Source: Edolisoma coerulescens (taxonomy: Eukaryota; Chordata; Aves; Passeriformes; Campephagidae). Taken from it: a stretch of 64,000 nt of DNA. Shown one piece after another: positions 1-14,074 of the stretch. A program made the position numbers and the translations under genes. The stretch is taken from positions 1,914,465 to 1,978,464 of the forward strand of contig VWZW01004081.1 in the NCBI GenBank assembly GCA_013397115.1, written 5' to 3'. Each line of letters begins with the position of its first letter. Within the stretch, counting starts at the first letter, position 1. A model generated the notes under the pieces. It was given only the letters and a program-made list of their open reading frames with translations, made no database searches and was not told where the DNA came from.

Positions 1-914
1 ATGTTGAAAAGATAATCTAAACAACATTCCTCAACTTCATGTATATTCTTCCATGAAAAAAAGACTTCAGTTTATATTATGAAATTTTCAAGCTATCATT
101 AACTGAAGATGGTTTAGATATTTATTTTACTTTCATGGTGTTTCTCACAGCTCAGACTATGAATGATATTACAGTTTGCATTAGTATCAGATTGGAAATA
201 TCTCCAGCTATTCACTTAAACATCACATAGAGCAATGTCAGGGGCCAATGCTACCTCTTACAGCATATGAAATAAAGTAATTCCTTTTTTTCCCATTCTC
301 AATCCTGCCTGTTTTGGTAAATCTGTCTGGATCCAAGGTGTAAAAATGACCTTTTGGCATCAGATTGAGATCAAAAGTCACTTTTTTCTTTTGCTCCAGT
401 TTCCTTGATGTGACTTGGATGAATTATTTAATCTTGGTGGGTTGACTCTCAATTTGCAGATAACATTGTATAATTTATCTTTTATGCTTTTTAGCTAAAA
501 AAAATTGCAAACTAGTGACTGTCTCATAAATATTTTTAAAAAGTTGAACCCCATGGAAATGCAATCTGCCTTTTTTTTTTGTCATTATCTTCGACTTCAA
601 AGCTCCTCTTCTTTGACCTGTGTATAGACACACATCACTGGGATGTAATATGTGCTGAAATGTACAATGTACTGTAAAATGTACCTGAAATATGGGTACG
701 CTGGGTGCACTGGGTCAGGCTTTGATGAAAGGTGTCTCAGTAAGAGTGGAAGTGCTCCTCCTGCTAACTTCTCATGGCACAGCCAGAGATGACGGATTTT
801 TGTTCTGATTGCTGTCTTGGAGTTTAATAATGGAGGAAGATAAAAAGAAGTAAAAAATTTTAAAAAAACCCATATGGCACTGTTATTGCTGTCATTCAGA
901 GTACTGGAGGGAAT

Positions 915-952
915 TCAAAAACGCTGTTGGTGCTATATAAATAATTGATGTT
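915..952 (+). repeat. Possible second ancient retroposon tail, weaker
   Basis: The bases AAAACGCTGTTGGTGCTATA followed by TAAATAATTGATG resemble the same CGCT...GCTATATAAAT signature as at 17.1 kb. The match is short and could be chance. Confidence 0.22.
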
Positions 953-1795
953 GTAATCTTCAGGCCAGTCGTCCTTTCATGAAGAAGCAGTTCAGGGAGC
1001 ATTGTCACTTCGTGTCTTTGTGAACACAGGTTTGTACAAGAGGTGTCAAGAGACACAGAATCACTCTGTGTGTTTGGGTGTGGAGTTGTGAAGAACCACT
1101 GGAGTCACTGCTGGCATAAAGATGTTTCCTAGCAGGTGAGAAAGAAATACTCCAGTGTTGTTCTGTTTACAGGGGTGGTAGAGAATGACTGTGAAGCGTT
1201 GCCTGAGAGGAAAAATAGCAAAAGTCTCTGCAGCACCGCTGTGATCCTCATGCACATCATCTGTCTGAAATTCCACTGAAGATCACAATGATCAATGGGA
1301 CAGTACAAGATATATTGCCTCTCCACAGCTGCATTCCTGAGGGGGCCTTGGCTAAGTAACATTTGCTTTAAATTCTGCCTTTAAAGGGCTGGAAACACAT
1401 TCTGCTTTAATGATACACCATTGAGAGCAGAAAAAAATGTAGTAGTGGTAGTAGTTATGGCTCTAACTGTGCTCTGCTAAATTTGAGAATGATCCATTAT
1501 CCTTGACTACAGAGAGCTCTGAAATTCTCAGTTTTAAGCTGTGCTGCATCCATGACACAAACAATCAAAACCAGAAAATGCAAATAAAATACTCTGTGAG
1601 AAAGTGAGTGCTGGATTTTCTGAGATAAACAAGTAACAGAAAACCAAGTTGTACGAATACAAACAAATGGCAGCTTTAGTATTGGAATTACCCAAATTTT
1701 GCCAATTTCAAGTGCAGCTGTGCTATTTAGGTTCAGTTAGTTTAAAAGAAAAGAATCTCCTTGAACACAGAGTTCTGCAAACATTAGAGTGGTGT

Positions 1796-1815
1796 AATAA
1801 ATAAATAAATAAACA
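1796..1815 (+). repeat. (AAAT)n short microsatellite
   Basis: Four to five AAAT units, ending at AAACAAGCCC. Confidence 0.85.
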
Positions 1816-3151
1816 AGCCCAGCCAGGGAGCACAGATGCCACTTAATGTGGCAGTGTATTAAAGTTTACAGTTCCTTCTTTAATACTCTTCCCTGGGGTG
1901 CCATGTGTCAGCCTCCTGGAGAAGGAACTGCGAAGTCTGATTCACTGACGTATTAGATGACATCTGTGCTTGCTGGCTTGGATTAGGGATCCTGAATCAA
2001 AAAGAGGTTGATCTGCCTTACCAGCACTAAGCTGACACGAGGTTACACAGCTTTAGCTTGTTGGCTTTTTTATCTGTTTTGTTGGATGCTATGAGTCAGC
2101 ACCGGGTGGCTTTTTTTGCTTGGGGATTGCCTCTTTCCTGGGCAGGGTAAGAGGTGTGAAATGGGTTTGGCCGTATCTGTGACCTGCAGAGGAAGAGCTC
2201 TGCATTTCCCATGTTCAGCTGGAGGAGAAATGCAGGGATAACTCACAGGTGGGAGAAGGTGGCAGCTTGTCAGGGCACCAGCTGCTTCATGTGAGGTTAG
2301 CTTGGATATAAGGATGAGAAAGCTCCCTCTTAAGAGATGCTGCTGCCCCAAGTCCCTCTGGATCATTTTGTTTTCCAGCAGAGTCTATATATTAATCAGG
2401 AGGCACAGTGCCTGTCCAGCCCTGCTGCCAGTCTGTCATCACGTGGGGTAGCCCTGGCACAGGAGCTGCTGATGGAACAAGCATTCCAAAGGCTGCTGTC
2501 CTCTGCTGCAGGAAAAGGCATTTTTCATAGTGATTAATGTGCAAAAAATACTGGGGACATGGGCTTGCTTTGGGTTAGTACCACACTATTGCTCCATGTC
2601 CCATTCTCATTTGTAACTAAAGCCCCCTTTATGAGTATGTTTATTTCAATAATTCTATGAAACATGCACTGAGCTTCCTAAATATGTGGATTCACATTTC
2701 TGGGTCCCTGATGGCTTTGACTTTTTGAACTTTCAGACAGGAGTCTGGGGAAAAATTAAAATTATATAAGTTCTTCTATTTCAATTTATTTTAGTGTAAA
2801 TAATTTCTCAGGCTAGGAAAAATAAGAGGAAAAAGTGTTATTTTTGTTATTTTTAAAAATTAGCTTCCACCTGACATTGCCTTCTCCTCCTAAATCACTT
2901 AAAATCTCACCCAGATACAGAAAATAAAATTTCTAGCCATCATAAATAATGAAAGATATCCACTTTAGTAAAGCACTTTGTTTTTCATTATTTTTATTCT
3001 AATTTTTTTGTGTGTGTATACCTCAACATAAAAATTCCTATAACTGAGATATTGGGAACTAACAGGGAGTAGCCTTACTCAGGATACCTGGTGCACTGAG
3101 GCTGAATGAAGACTGAATCAATGCTAAATGCAAATGTAAGCTAAAGGAGGC

Positions 3152-3164
3152 TTTTTTTTTTTTT
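3152..3164 (+). repeat. Poly-T run, 13 nt
   Basis: Thirteen consecutive T, followed by GCTTTTTGTTTGGTTTTGG, a T/G-rich continuation that is the complement of the A/C-rich tract type seen elsewhere. Confidence 0.85.
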
Positions 3165-6100
3165 GCTTTTTGTTTGGTTTTGGTGTGTCTTTTTTAATTG
3201 ATCACCTTCATAGCTAATGACTCCTGGTAAACCTTTGGCCTGTTGCTATAACATGGAACAAGAGGCTGCCACTACCTTATGGACATGGTGACAAATTACA
3301 GGAAGAGTCACTACTCTTCCATCACCAGGGGACATTACAGGGAAAATAGCATCACCTCAAGGCTTCAGGGTAACATTTTAGGTTTTGCTCTAGGTCTTCT
3401 AACCAGCAACTTCCCAGCCTTCGTGATAGCTACTGCTCTGTGAGAAGCTTTAAGAGCCTTTCATAACAAAAAATTGTGTTTCCTTTGGCCTAATTTTGCT
3501 TTTGAGAAATTTGACAGTAATTGTAGCCTATTCTCATGTGCCTCTGGAATCCATTTATGGGATTAATGTCTTAAATGAAACAGATTAAGAAAATACCTTA
3601 AATTAACCTGCACCCAACTCAGCATACAGAAATAGCCAACCTGAGAGACCCTTGTCAGATAGAATAGTCCCAGTCCTGTTCAGTCATTCTGGTTTAATGG
3701 CTCTCTCTCTGTGCCTGCTTTACAGTCCAGCCAGCTGCTTATGTGCTGGTTCAATCACTACAAAAACCTGGTATTTCTGCTTTTGAAATACGTTACTAAA
3801 GTTTGAGATTTGGGGACAAATGCAAACCGATGTTTTTGTCAACCGGACGCAGGAGAAGCAAGCTGCCAGACATCCAGATTTTTGGCTGAGAGTATTCCAC
3901 TGACGTGGTAGCTATCAAAATACAATCTGGTGCCCATCCTGAGAGATACATAGCATTTGTGTGACATAGGGAAATGTCATCTTGGGGTTCACAGCCAAAA
4001 CACATTTAGCTCACAGGAGCAGGAAGCTTAGTACTCTAACCCTTTGCTCTTCAGCTAGAAACACACGGGGCTGAGAGGAGGATGAGTTACAGGGAAAGAC
4101 ACACACAGATATTGCTGTCTCTGAAATCAGTGTGGCAATGCCTGCACCCTGCTCTGCAGGGCCCTTCAGCTAAAGGAGACAGAGAACCTGCTCCTGGTGA
4201 TTTTGAAGACTGGATACAACATCACAGGCTTAACATTCAGCTGTGGAAATGGATCATGGGAAAAGAGAGTTTTGCTGTAGCCAATGTGTTGGTGGGCACT
4301 AGGGGACTGACAGAACACGAGCCAGAAAAAGCCTCACATTTATGCATGTAAGAAAATAAACCAAGGGACTTAAGGGACTTTCAGGTCATTTGTGTGATTC
4401 CTCGCTACTGCATTCTTCCAGTCTTGTGGGTTTTGCTTCCTCTTTTAGAAGATTAGGAAGCATAAGGAAAAGCAGAAGCCTCCAAATTAGAAATTTTGGG
4501 TTACTACCATATGTCCTTGGAACACAGACCTGCCCTTGAGGACTTCATTGGATGCTGAGTGTGTGAAAAAAGGTTTTGAATCATTGAAATTCTGTGTGAG
4601 TAAATGCAGGCATAGCTATTGGTTTTTTTTTAAGAAAGAGAGAAAGTCTAATTACACTGCTGTGTCCTATTAAATTGACTATTATTTTAGAAGAACGATA
4701 GCCCTTCATTTTTTTTGACAAACAAATCAGATGAAAACAACAGCAAATGGGTATTTAACTCCATGACAGCATCAACAAATCAGGCGTGATACATCTCAGT
4801 GCAGTTTCCTCCTGCACAAAACCTTGTCTGGATTTCTGCCTACAAAAGATGAGAAGCAGAAAAGTGAAAGCTGTGAGAGCCTTCCCTAAAAGAAATGTTC
4901 CAGAGGAGGAAGAGAAATGCAGTAAAGCACCAGTCCCCAATTTGTGTATGGTTCCCATCTTCATAATTACCTGTGTGGAGGAATCTGGCATGTCTTGGCT
5001 GATTTTAGAGCTCTAGGCTCACCTGACAGTGCAAATCCTGACAAATAGCAAGAGCAGCAGCACCCCTGGCTAGGAGTCATCAGTAAGGTACATTAGCCAT
5101 TCCTGACACATTTTTAAAGTTCCTAAATTCAAAACAATTGAAATTTTAAAGGGTAAATCTAGAACTAATACAAATATTCATTTAAACTATTTAAATAGGA
5201 TATTCTAGGGCTTTGTATTTTTTCAAACTTTTTTTATACTTGGCATCATGGACAGAAACATTTGTTCCTCTTAGCAACAGAGCCTGAGACTAAAAGCTCT
5301 GCATTTCCCCTCCCAGGCAGGGCCTGTCTCATTTCCTCTGTTCTCAGGAAGCTCTTGTTCAAAACATGTAGAGCAGCTGGCATCTCTTAGCACAGAGGAG
5401 TTGCTTCTTGACTGTAGATGACAGAGGCATAATCAGCTTTTTGTTTTCCTAATTTTGTTTCTGTGGAATACAAAAGCACGATTCAAAGGACTTTCCATTG
5501 CACTGGGAAATGTAGACTCTCATATGCCATATGTCTTAAAAAAAACCCCAAAGCAGCTATTTTTTTAGAGTTTTGTTTTTCTCTGATAACCCCTTGTGGT
5601 GTCAGGAGCTGAGATGTCTGTCTGATACTTCTGTTCCTACATTTGATTCAGTCCTGTAACTATGAATGCAAGCGTTTGAGAGAGGTCTCAAACTGACCTG
5701 GAAATGCAGAAGCACTTTTTCATAGCCCACAGTGAGCTTTACAAATCCTGCACGACCAAGGAAGACAAAAGGGCATTTTGAAGAGCTGTATGTTGGTCCC
5801 TTAGCATGTAATTTAGATCTACACAAATTATGGAAGAGTATAAGTAATATGTCTTGCATCTGTTAAAGCATTTCTGTCTTAGCATTCAGTTGCTGGTTTT
5901 GAAATTCAAAAGATTTTGTTTAGGGCCTGAATCCTAAGCTTGAAATACAAGTCCATCATATTGAAGTCCTCGAGGTTACTTATAGACTGTACTCAGTGTG
6001 AACAATAACTGCAGAGTGTCACCCAGGCAGAAGGTTTGTCTTGGAAGAATAATGGACCCAAATTCTCACTCACATCACTCTAAATCAGGAGGGAATTCAG

Positions 6101-6322
6101 TTAAGTAACAAGAATTATATCTGTGAAAATTACCATGATAAGAGAATGAGATCTGCTTTATTTGCTTTTGGAACAACTCAATGTTTGAAATGGGCATTTC
6201 TGGCTATATGTGCTCAAACAGGATTCTAAATTGTCAGAATTAGTTAAAATCACTGCTTTTATGGTGCATAGGATGTTTTTAATGGTGCACTTATTTTCTT
6301 AGTGCCTTATGTTCCTCCTTAC

Positions 6323-6408
6323 AGAAAAACAACAACAACAACAACAAACCACAAAAAAAAAAAACAACCCCACAACAAAAACCAAACTGGAAACGAAACC
6401 AAAAAAAT
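6323..6408 (+). repeat. A/C-rich tract with (CAA)n core
   Basis: Begins with about six CAA units (6329-6347), then a 12-nt A run, then ACAACCCCACAAC-type sequence. The base use is A and C almost exclusively for about 60 nt. It may be the degraded tail of a retroposon, but no body is recognisable upstream. Confidence 0.85.
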
Positions 6409-8195
6409 TGAGATCATCAAACCATTTACTGCAAAATGTGGCTGCTCCTTACCTTTGTTTATGTATAAACATATATTGTGCAAGCCAGAGAACAATAACA
6501 AACCTTGGTAATCAGCCTACTATGAAAGTGGTCGTTAATATACCATGAAAATTAGTGTCTCTGTCTCTCTCTTGGAATGCAAAGACAGATATTGCAAAAT
6601 CTCTGGGGAGCAAAGACATATCACTGAAACTATCAAACTGAACTTTACCAGATCCTCTGCTCTTGTTGATAAAGGGGTTTTTTTTCTTTCCCACCTGCTC
6701 ATCTTGTGCTTCACCTCCATGAGACATCCTGCAGGAGGTGAAGAGAGAAATGCTTTTTTAGAACCAGCTTATCCTTTCTCTAAAGATGTCACTGACACAA
6801 GGATGCATTTTTGGCACCTGGTGGAAGGATGCAGTACCCAGAGGATTTCAGTCAGTATTCCCTGTATTTTCCCAGATGGACAAATTGAGTTGCTCAGATC
6901 AAAGAGCAACAGGTGTTTGTGATGGAGGTGTTAGAATTGGGCTGAATTATACCATGGCTCTATGAGAAACATTAAGCTACCTCTATTACCAGTATGAATA
7001 AATGTCTGCTTAGGCTGGGTTCAAGATATTGCCGGGGATTCTTCCTGTACCTGTTTTAAATTTTCTGTATTTTGTGCCTGCAACCTAGAGTACCCTGAAG
7101 GGGCTGGGAGGTGTCAGCAGTGGCTGTTTGAGAACCTGAGGGATCCCTGAGGCCCCCAGGGGGTGTTGGCACTGCCATGGCCCCACTGCCCCTCCAAGGG
7201 GCACACACAGGGGAGGAACCTGGGATCTGCTCTCCACAGAGCAGTTCATGGAGGCAGGAAGGGAAAACTAGGGCTGTATTCACTGTGAGTCTCTACTCTG
7301 TCAGGCAGTCCCAGGGAAGTCAGCAAAAGTTCTCAGGTGCCTTTTGGGGATGTTATTTTATCTTTTTGCATTCCATAGCAATGGAACAGATTTCACTTGG
7401 ATCAAGTCAGCTTTTCTATCAAGGTATGCTCAGCTAAAAGCAGGGTGTTAACTCTGGCTGCACTGGAGCAAGTGGTGCTTTAGATACTGGGACACTGGTA
7501 AGGAATATAAATCCCCTGGGAATGAGGAATATATTACCAAGCCGTGAGACATTTTTTACAGCATTCTTATAAGGTCTGTTTCTGAACTGCCCCATGTTTT
7601 TAGTGACCCTGCTCTATTGTGATCTGTCATGTTTCCAGAGGTGTATGTGCTGTCACAGGCGTGAGGAACTGAGGAAGTTGCTGAGGAGACACTCATTTTT
7701 GTCACATTTTTCTGTACAATATGCCTCTCAGTCTTCCTGTGTCATGTCCTAAATCTTTAAGGCCTATAGTAGATGCCTAATAGAGATATAGTCTGGGTTG
7801 ATATAGGATGTACTCTTTCCCCCTATTCCTCCATTAATAATGATAATAACCTGTCAGCACAAGGCATTTCACAGTTTTTGTCTTATTTCCTTTAGATTCT
7901 CCAAGTCTGTGGTTTCTTCTTTGAAACCATTTTCTTCTTCAGCTATGAGCTACCCAAATTTACATGATTGGCAACATCTGTGCTAGAAAGTAAAAAGAAA
8001 GACTGAATCTAAAGGGATGAATATCCATTTGATCAGTGATTCTAGCCCTGATCCTTTAAATTTATGGTGTAATACCTGGATGAGGATATAACGGATCTAG
8101 GGTACTTATTGATAATTACATGTAAAAAGCTGTATGGCCAGATGGTGTTCACTGCAAAGCCATGAGCAAAGCGGGTTTTCACTCATCTCCAGTTC

Positions 8196-8226
8196 TAACA
8201 AAACCCCAAACAACAAAACAAAGAAT
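8196..8226 (+). repeat. A/C-rich tract
   Basis: AACAAAACCCCAAACAACAA followed by AACAAAG. Short tract of the same type as at 14.1 kb. Confidence 0.75.
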
Positions 8227-8416
8227 GCAGTGTGAAGGGCAGACTGGCTCTCTGCCCATCACTCGCCCAGTGGTTCCACTTCTGTTTCTCACAGCTCACA
8301 GAAGATTGTCTCTTGTCTCACTTAGTAATACTTGATTTGGCTGGGTTGGATTCTTCTGGTTCGTGCCAGTAGTTATTTCACTAGAGTGCTTTGAGCAGGA
8401 GTAAGTCCAGATACAT

Positions 8417-8443
8417 AAATATATATATATATATACACACACA
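8417..8443 (+). repeat. (AT)n followed by (AC)n compound microsatellite
   Basis: About nine AT units followed directly by a few AC units, ending in CACACACAG. Confidence 0.93.
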
Positions 8444-9296
8444 GATTTGAAGTCTGTCTTTCAGCTCTTTGGCATCTTGAATTACTCTTCTTTATAAACA
8501 AGTTGTGATCTATTTTGTTTTGTTTGGTGGACATAATTTTCCTTCTTTTTGCTGTGTGGTGGATTCCTCTAACATCCACTTCATGCCAACTCAGAAAAAT
8601 ATAACATTTCCTGGAAGGCAGGGAGTTCAGAGTCCTGTGTGACGCTGCTGAAACAGACACTGCAAACTCTGCGGTGCAGGCTCCTTTCAAAAAGGATGCG
8701 TCACAGAGGGAAAAGAAAAAGTGACATTTACACTAATTTGTGTTTTTCATTATTAAGCACTTTCCTGGCCTTGTCAGTGCTGCAAGCAGAAAGGAAAAGG
8801 ATCAATAAAAAAGAGTGATCTTTTTAGTTATGTCTAGTGAACCCAAGGCTGCTAGTTTAGTGGGGAAAGAATATATTGTTTTATTTCCAGCAGTTTAAAA
8901 TCCAGAGCTGTACAGGTGACATAGTACCTTTCTTTATTTCACTTTTTTCATTCAATACTGCTTTTAAAATTAACGTTGATCTTTAGTGGCTATGGGAACA
9001 GTTATCAGTGTGCAGAAGATATAATAAAGAAATAAAAAGGGTGCACAGTAAATAAGTACATCAAGATGTAACTGATAGATTAACTATGATGTCCCAGTGA
9101 ATAAAACTCAGGAGCAGTATTTCCTGCTGGGGGCTGGTTCCTCAGCACTCTGACCTTGCTGCTGGATGCAGCAGGTGTAGCTTAGTCTGTGTTATCCATC
9201 ATTCCCATGTGCACTTAGGAAAACTTGTCTCAAAAAAAAGACACTTTAAAATGACTTTTTTTTTTTATTATTTTCCTGCTGAGGCTTAAGTTATTC

Positions 9297-9405
9297 AGTG
9301 TGTGAGGGTACAGCAAATGAAACTGAGTGGCTGGACAATAAAATGGCAGATGAAATTCAGTGTGAGCAAATGTAAACATGGGAAAGAGCCACTACCTTTA
9401 CCGTA
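9297..9405 (+). mobile_element. Short CR1-like LINE fragment (reverse transcriptase thumb region)
   Basis: Around 9340-9385 the plus strand encodes KWQMKFSVSKCKHGK, which fits the conserved W-MKF-V-KCKVMH-G stretch of CR1/L3-type ORF2, with a few codons lost between KCK and HGK. The following bases, CATGGGAAAGAGCCACTACC, continue the expected pattern. The fragment is about 100 bp long with nothing recognisable on either side, so it is an old, eroded insertion. Assignment to CR1 over a related LINE clade is inference. Confidence 0.5.
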
Positions 9406-11083
9406 AGTTGCTTCTCTTCAGGATGTATCTGCTGGGGCCTCTCCTGTCTGATCCAAACCTGACCAACCCTGGTGGGAGTATTTGCCATGAATGGAAAGGC
9501 ATTTACATATTCACAGAACACTGGAGGTACAGGCATTTAGGCTGATTTTGAAGAGTAACTTCAATGGTTAGAAACAAAAATGTCTTATTGGATATCTGAG
9601 GAGATAAAAGCAGTGTTTTTAGGTCTGCTGTGTCTTCCTTCCATGGGTATTGCATGGTAGCTGAACTGCAGCTCAATGATTCCTCAAGCTAAACTTCAGA
9701 AAGGAAATTGCCCCAGTTCTTAATAGTTTAATACAAGAGTTTTTAAATGTATGAGTTTATGGCTAAAAATCCTGGATTCTGGATGAAATTCCATTGGCAT
9801 TACACGGATAAAATTACACTTCTCTAAATCTTCAGGGACTGTGCTACAATACTGTTTTCTCCTTCAGGTACCTTATGGCAGCTTCAGTTCCACCACTGGG
9901 TAAAATATCCTAAATAATATCAATCTTGGCTCTTAAATGAAATATAGAGGGTTATATGTAGACCTTTGGCATCTGAAATGTGAATTGAAGGAGGACTGAA
10001 CAAAGAAAACTATGGAGAGCCTTTTTCCAGGAGAATGTGTTTTCAGACTTTCAAAGAACAGAAATTTGAGTCTTAGAAATTCCTAAATGCCTGTGTTTGC
10101 TGCTGGATTTTAACTTACTTTTTGTACTCACTGCATCAAAATTGCAGGTATAAAATGTGAGTTCTGAATTGCTGTGTGGAAATAATGAGCATTTCACACC
10201 TTCCCACGAGTCCTCAACTGAGCATTTGCATGAAGAGGGTTCAGTGGGTGTGCAGAGACCCAGCCCAGCTTGGGCAGCTCCAAGGGGGAGCCCATGGAGA
10301 TGCAGAGATGTGTCAGTGCTGCACTTGGAAAAGCTCATGAAGCTGCCCAAAAATGCAGCATCTTTGGGTTCAGCCTGAGAGGTGTTCAGAGAACAGGAGT
10401 GCAGATAGGACAAATACAGAGCTGTGAAGAAAAATTTCACAGGCTCATTGTAAAGATAATTCATGTTCAAATCCAACTGGATTTTCCTTCATTTGTTTAA
10501 AAATCTTTTGTTTGGGGGATAGAGATTAGATGCAGCTTTTATTTGAGAAGAGCCTTTCTTCGTGCTAGCACTTCAAGGAAGATTAAGAATAAGGATAAAA
10601 TAAAATAATTCTCAGATGAGGAACTCTGAATCCATGGAATGTATGGTTTGGTGGCTCTGCCTGTGATTTGAACCATGGCCTGATATCTATACTTGCTTTT
10701 TGCTGCATATCAGGCCCCACTCTATTATAAAGTAGCACATTCCCACTGCTTCTTCTCGAGCACTTGCTGACAGTTACTAGAATAGTCCAGAGCTGCTCCG
10801 AGCAAAGGATGCATTTCTGAAGGAGTCTCTTTCTGTGGGAAGCTCCAGCAGGAGCTGGAGGCAGAATGTCCTTGTGTAGCTGCCCAGGATGAAGGCAGGG
10901 CTGCTGCTCTGCCAAACACGCACAGTAATTCATGCACAAAAACCATCGCATGGGTATTTTTGAAAACGTATGAAAAATATATGTGCAATATGTCGCTTTT
11001 CCAGGCGTGGTGCCAGCGTACTGAGTTCTTCTGGGCTTTTGTCTTCTGCAGAGCACCACAAATTAGAACGGCAAAGGCAAAAC

Positions 11084-11133
11084 AAGAGGGGAAAAAAAAA
11101 AGAAAAAAAAAGGAAGAAAGGAAAGAGGGAAAA
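11084..11133 (+). repeat. Uninterrupted purine tract of about 50 nt
   Basis: Every base from 11084 to 11133 is A or G, including two long A runs, followed by a mostly purine tail to about 11154. Several of the short open frames here are only low-complexity lysine/arginine/glutamate reading of this tract (or phenylalanine/serine on the other strand) and should not be taken as genes. Confidence 0.9.
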
Positions 11134-12329
11134 TGGGAAAACAAGGGAAGAAGGATATGTTTTCTGGCCTCTTAATCTTATACATGTCTTCACACTAAGG
11201 GTCTGACTTCTCTTTTTGCAAGACTGTACTGTATTCTCCCTTGGTGTGGAGTATGTGATCAAGCACTTTGCTAAGGATTCAACTCTGTGCAGCTGAATTG
11301 ATTTCCCCTTCATGTTGATTTTAATCTAATTACAGTCATGGTACATGTTAATTGCAACCTGCCTGCTGTGCCAGGTCTTGGCACGCTCTGCATGTGGGGA
11401 CATCCAGCTGGAGATGGTTTTCATGGAGCTGATTTTCAGTCTGGACCTTTTTTTTGCTCCGCAAGAGCATGGAACCGTTGGTGTGGAATGTGGAAACTTG
11501 CTCAGAAATTTTTGGAGTGAAGTTAATATGTGCAGAAAACATCCTGCTGACAGAGGTTGCCCAGCCCTTTTCTACTAGAGGAGACTTTTTAAAATTTTTA
11601 TAAACTATGTCAAATGTCTTTGACTTTCATAGAAGGTGTTTGATATTTAACTGGAAGCCCCTGGGTTTACAGAGAAGCCACAGCTCTTTCTCCTGTGTAT
11701 TCCAGTTAACTGGGTTATAAGCTCTTACAAGTGGCTGTTTCTCTTCCACATTCTTGTATTCCCCAAGAAAATTATGGTATCTACCCTAATTAATATACGG
11801 ATATGAAACTCTCTGAAGAGCTAAAACTTAATTTGGCCTAAGTAGCAGCAGTAGCACTGCAATGCTACATAAAACACACAGTGCAGAGCAGCAATACCAG
11901 TTTGAAGGGAGCTGCTGGGCTCCCATCCCACCCATACCCTTCCTGTGCCCCCAACATCCGTGACATCCCCTGGTGGCACTGGGGACAGCTGAACTGAAGG
12001 AAATAGCTGGGGAAATAAAATTTTAATAGAGTTATCTGATTGTTTATTAGTTTCTCACAATATTCCAAACTGAGAGCCAATGGATTTGCCATCCTGCCCT
12101 CCAAAATTAGGAATAGTGAGATTTGTTTGCCCACTGAACCTTAATTCTTCCCCCAGCATTTTTGGTCCAATTTCTAGCTCCTCAGTGGTATCCTGGGTTT
12201 GTGGAGCTGCTTGCAGCAGAGAAGTTGCCCACAGAAATGACAGAGGGAAGATTTCTTGGGCCTCTCTAATTCTGGCATGCGCTAACTTTCAATTGGGTGA
12301 CTTTGCTGCGTCCTTTAATGTAGCTATTT

Positions 12330-12344
12330 TTGTGTGTGTGTGTA
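12330..12344 (+). repeat. (TG)n short microsatellite
   Basis: Six to seven TG units following TATTTT. Short. Confidence 0.85.
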
Positions 12345-14074
12345 TAAATTAAAAATAGCTCTATAGAAATAACTTTAAAACCCTGGAGTATTTAATAGCA
12401 AGCAATTCCTTTTTATAAAAAATTTATAACAACTTATAAAATGTAATCAACAGAGAATTGTGCCCCCGCTTTTGAATTCTTTAGGTGGTTTTAAAAATAA
12501 TACTTTAAGGATGTTGGAAATGGCAGCATGAAGTGTTTCTTTCCTGTTGAATAGCTACTAAAATAAATTATTCCAACTGTATTAAAAATATGAAAAGCCT
12601 ACCACTGTTACATATACTTGAGCTGTGTGAAAGCACCTCTCTTTGATGGGATAATTGCTCTGGCATATATAAACATAATTTATTTTACTGAGATTTAAAT
12701 ATTAAACTCCAAAGTTCTTCAAAATGAGGTCCTAATGATGTAGTGCTTCACTATGCCTGCAGTCAGAGGTGTTCATCTCGAGTCAGTTTATGAGAAATTT
12801 TAAATATTAGGGTTTTATTTTACCTTTATTTGATGTTCCTTCTTATTTTCAGTAAGCATTAAATACTATAGTAGAGGCCCCATGCAAAGGAGCTGTGAAA
12901 AAAAGTTTATAAAGAAACCCATTTAAAAATCTATAAATTTGAAAAGGATGACAAATTACAGAATGCAGTTTAAAATGCTGTTTTGGTAGTAGACAAAATA
13001 CTAAGTCTACTGTGTCCAGATAAAACTTGGTTTAAAGAACTTTACATAATCACTGGAGATGGTAAAAATGTCAACTGGTTTTATCAGTTTTAGGGAAATT
13101 AGGTTATTTTTCCCCAACCAATAATTTTCTAGGAAAATTGTGGATGGGATTTTTTTGAGATGTCAAAAGGTAAAAGATACTTTTTAGTTTTAATTTCTTC
13201 ATAAGGAAACATAAAAACAGTGTCCAGAATGAAAATAATTGTTAAAATATTTGAGCCCCCAGGCAATGCTTCAATCCAAGGCAAAATAAAAATTATAAAT
13301 AAATAATCTTTTTGCTCGAATCTCTCTATTGAGCTCACATGTCACACAAGCCTCATCCTTGTCAAAGAGAGCAGTTGGGTAGAACAAATCCTGGCATTAC
13401 ACTCCCAAGTCTTTGTGGAGAGCCACAGGGTAAATCTGCAGCAATGCAACAGCTTCCCACAGCTGGGATGCCTGATTATGTGGTGTGCTGCAGAAATTAA
13501 AGCCACACTGTGCTGAAACATGGTAACAGGATAAAGCTGTAATAGAAAGCCAAACTCAGATAACCAATACAAACACTCTGCTGTGATCAAATATTTGATT
13601 TCCCTTCTCGTGTAAAAATGTCTTGCTTTTAGAACATGCGCATTTGTAAATATTGAATTTTAATGATGAATGCTAATGACTGTAGATCAAAACAAGGCTC
13701 TGGAAGTTTAGAACTATAATCTAAGTAGAGCAGGGTGGCTTTAATATAAGGCACATTTTATATAATATTCCTTGTGCAACTAAACTTTGCAGTACTACTG
13801 TCCTTCTTCTCCTGCCATCTATTGTCTCCTTAATTCTCTATACTCTAAGGATGATTTACATGCTGGGTGTATCTGACATGGGTTAGAAAATAAATTCTGC
13901 TGTCTTGACCAGTGCAGGGTTCTGAGGAAATGCCTTATTTGGGGCCAAAGCAATGGTTGAACACCAAGATTTAACAAACTGCAACTTTCTCCTCTAACAC
14001 TTCTCTCTGGGAAGAGAAACTGTGCTTCAAGACAGTCTTTCCAAAGCCCATTCCTCTAATTTCTTTTCTTTGCA

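Larger units (their letters stand above)
1..8195. other. Unique noncoding DNA, no gene seen
   Basis: Apart from the small repeats listed separately, I see only AT-leaning unique sequence. The open frames are all short (the longest is 125 codons, at 6545-6922), have no recognisable domain, and overlap one another on both strands. There is no convincing splice-bounded exon. Confidence 0.6.

Noticed and set aside
6545..6922. 125-codon plus-strand open frame as a secreted or membrane protein
   Set aside because: There is no hydrophobic start segment of the right form, no domain, and the region is otherwise ordinary AT-rich DNA.
10583..11313. Overlapping minus-strand open frames of up to 158 codons
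   Set aside because: They overlap each other in different frames, contain phenylalanine/serine-rich low complexity from the purine tract, and show no recognisable domain.
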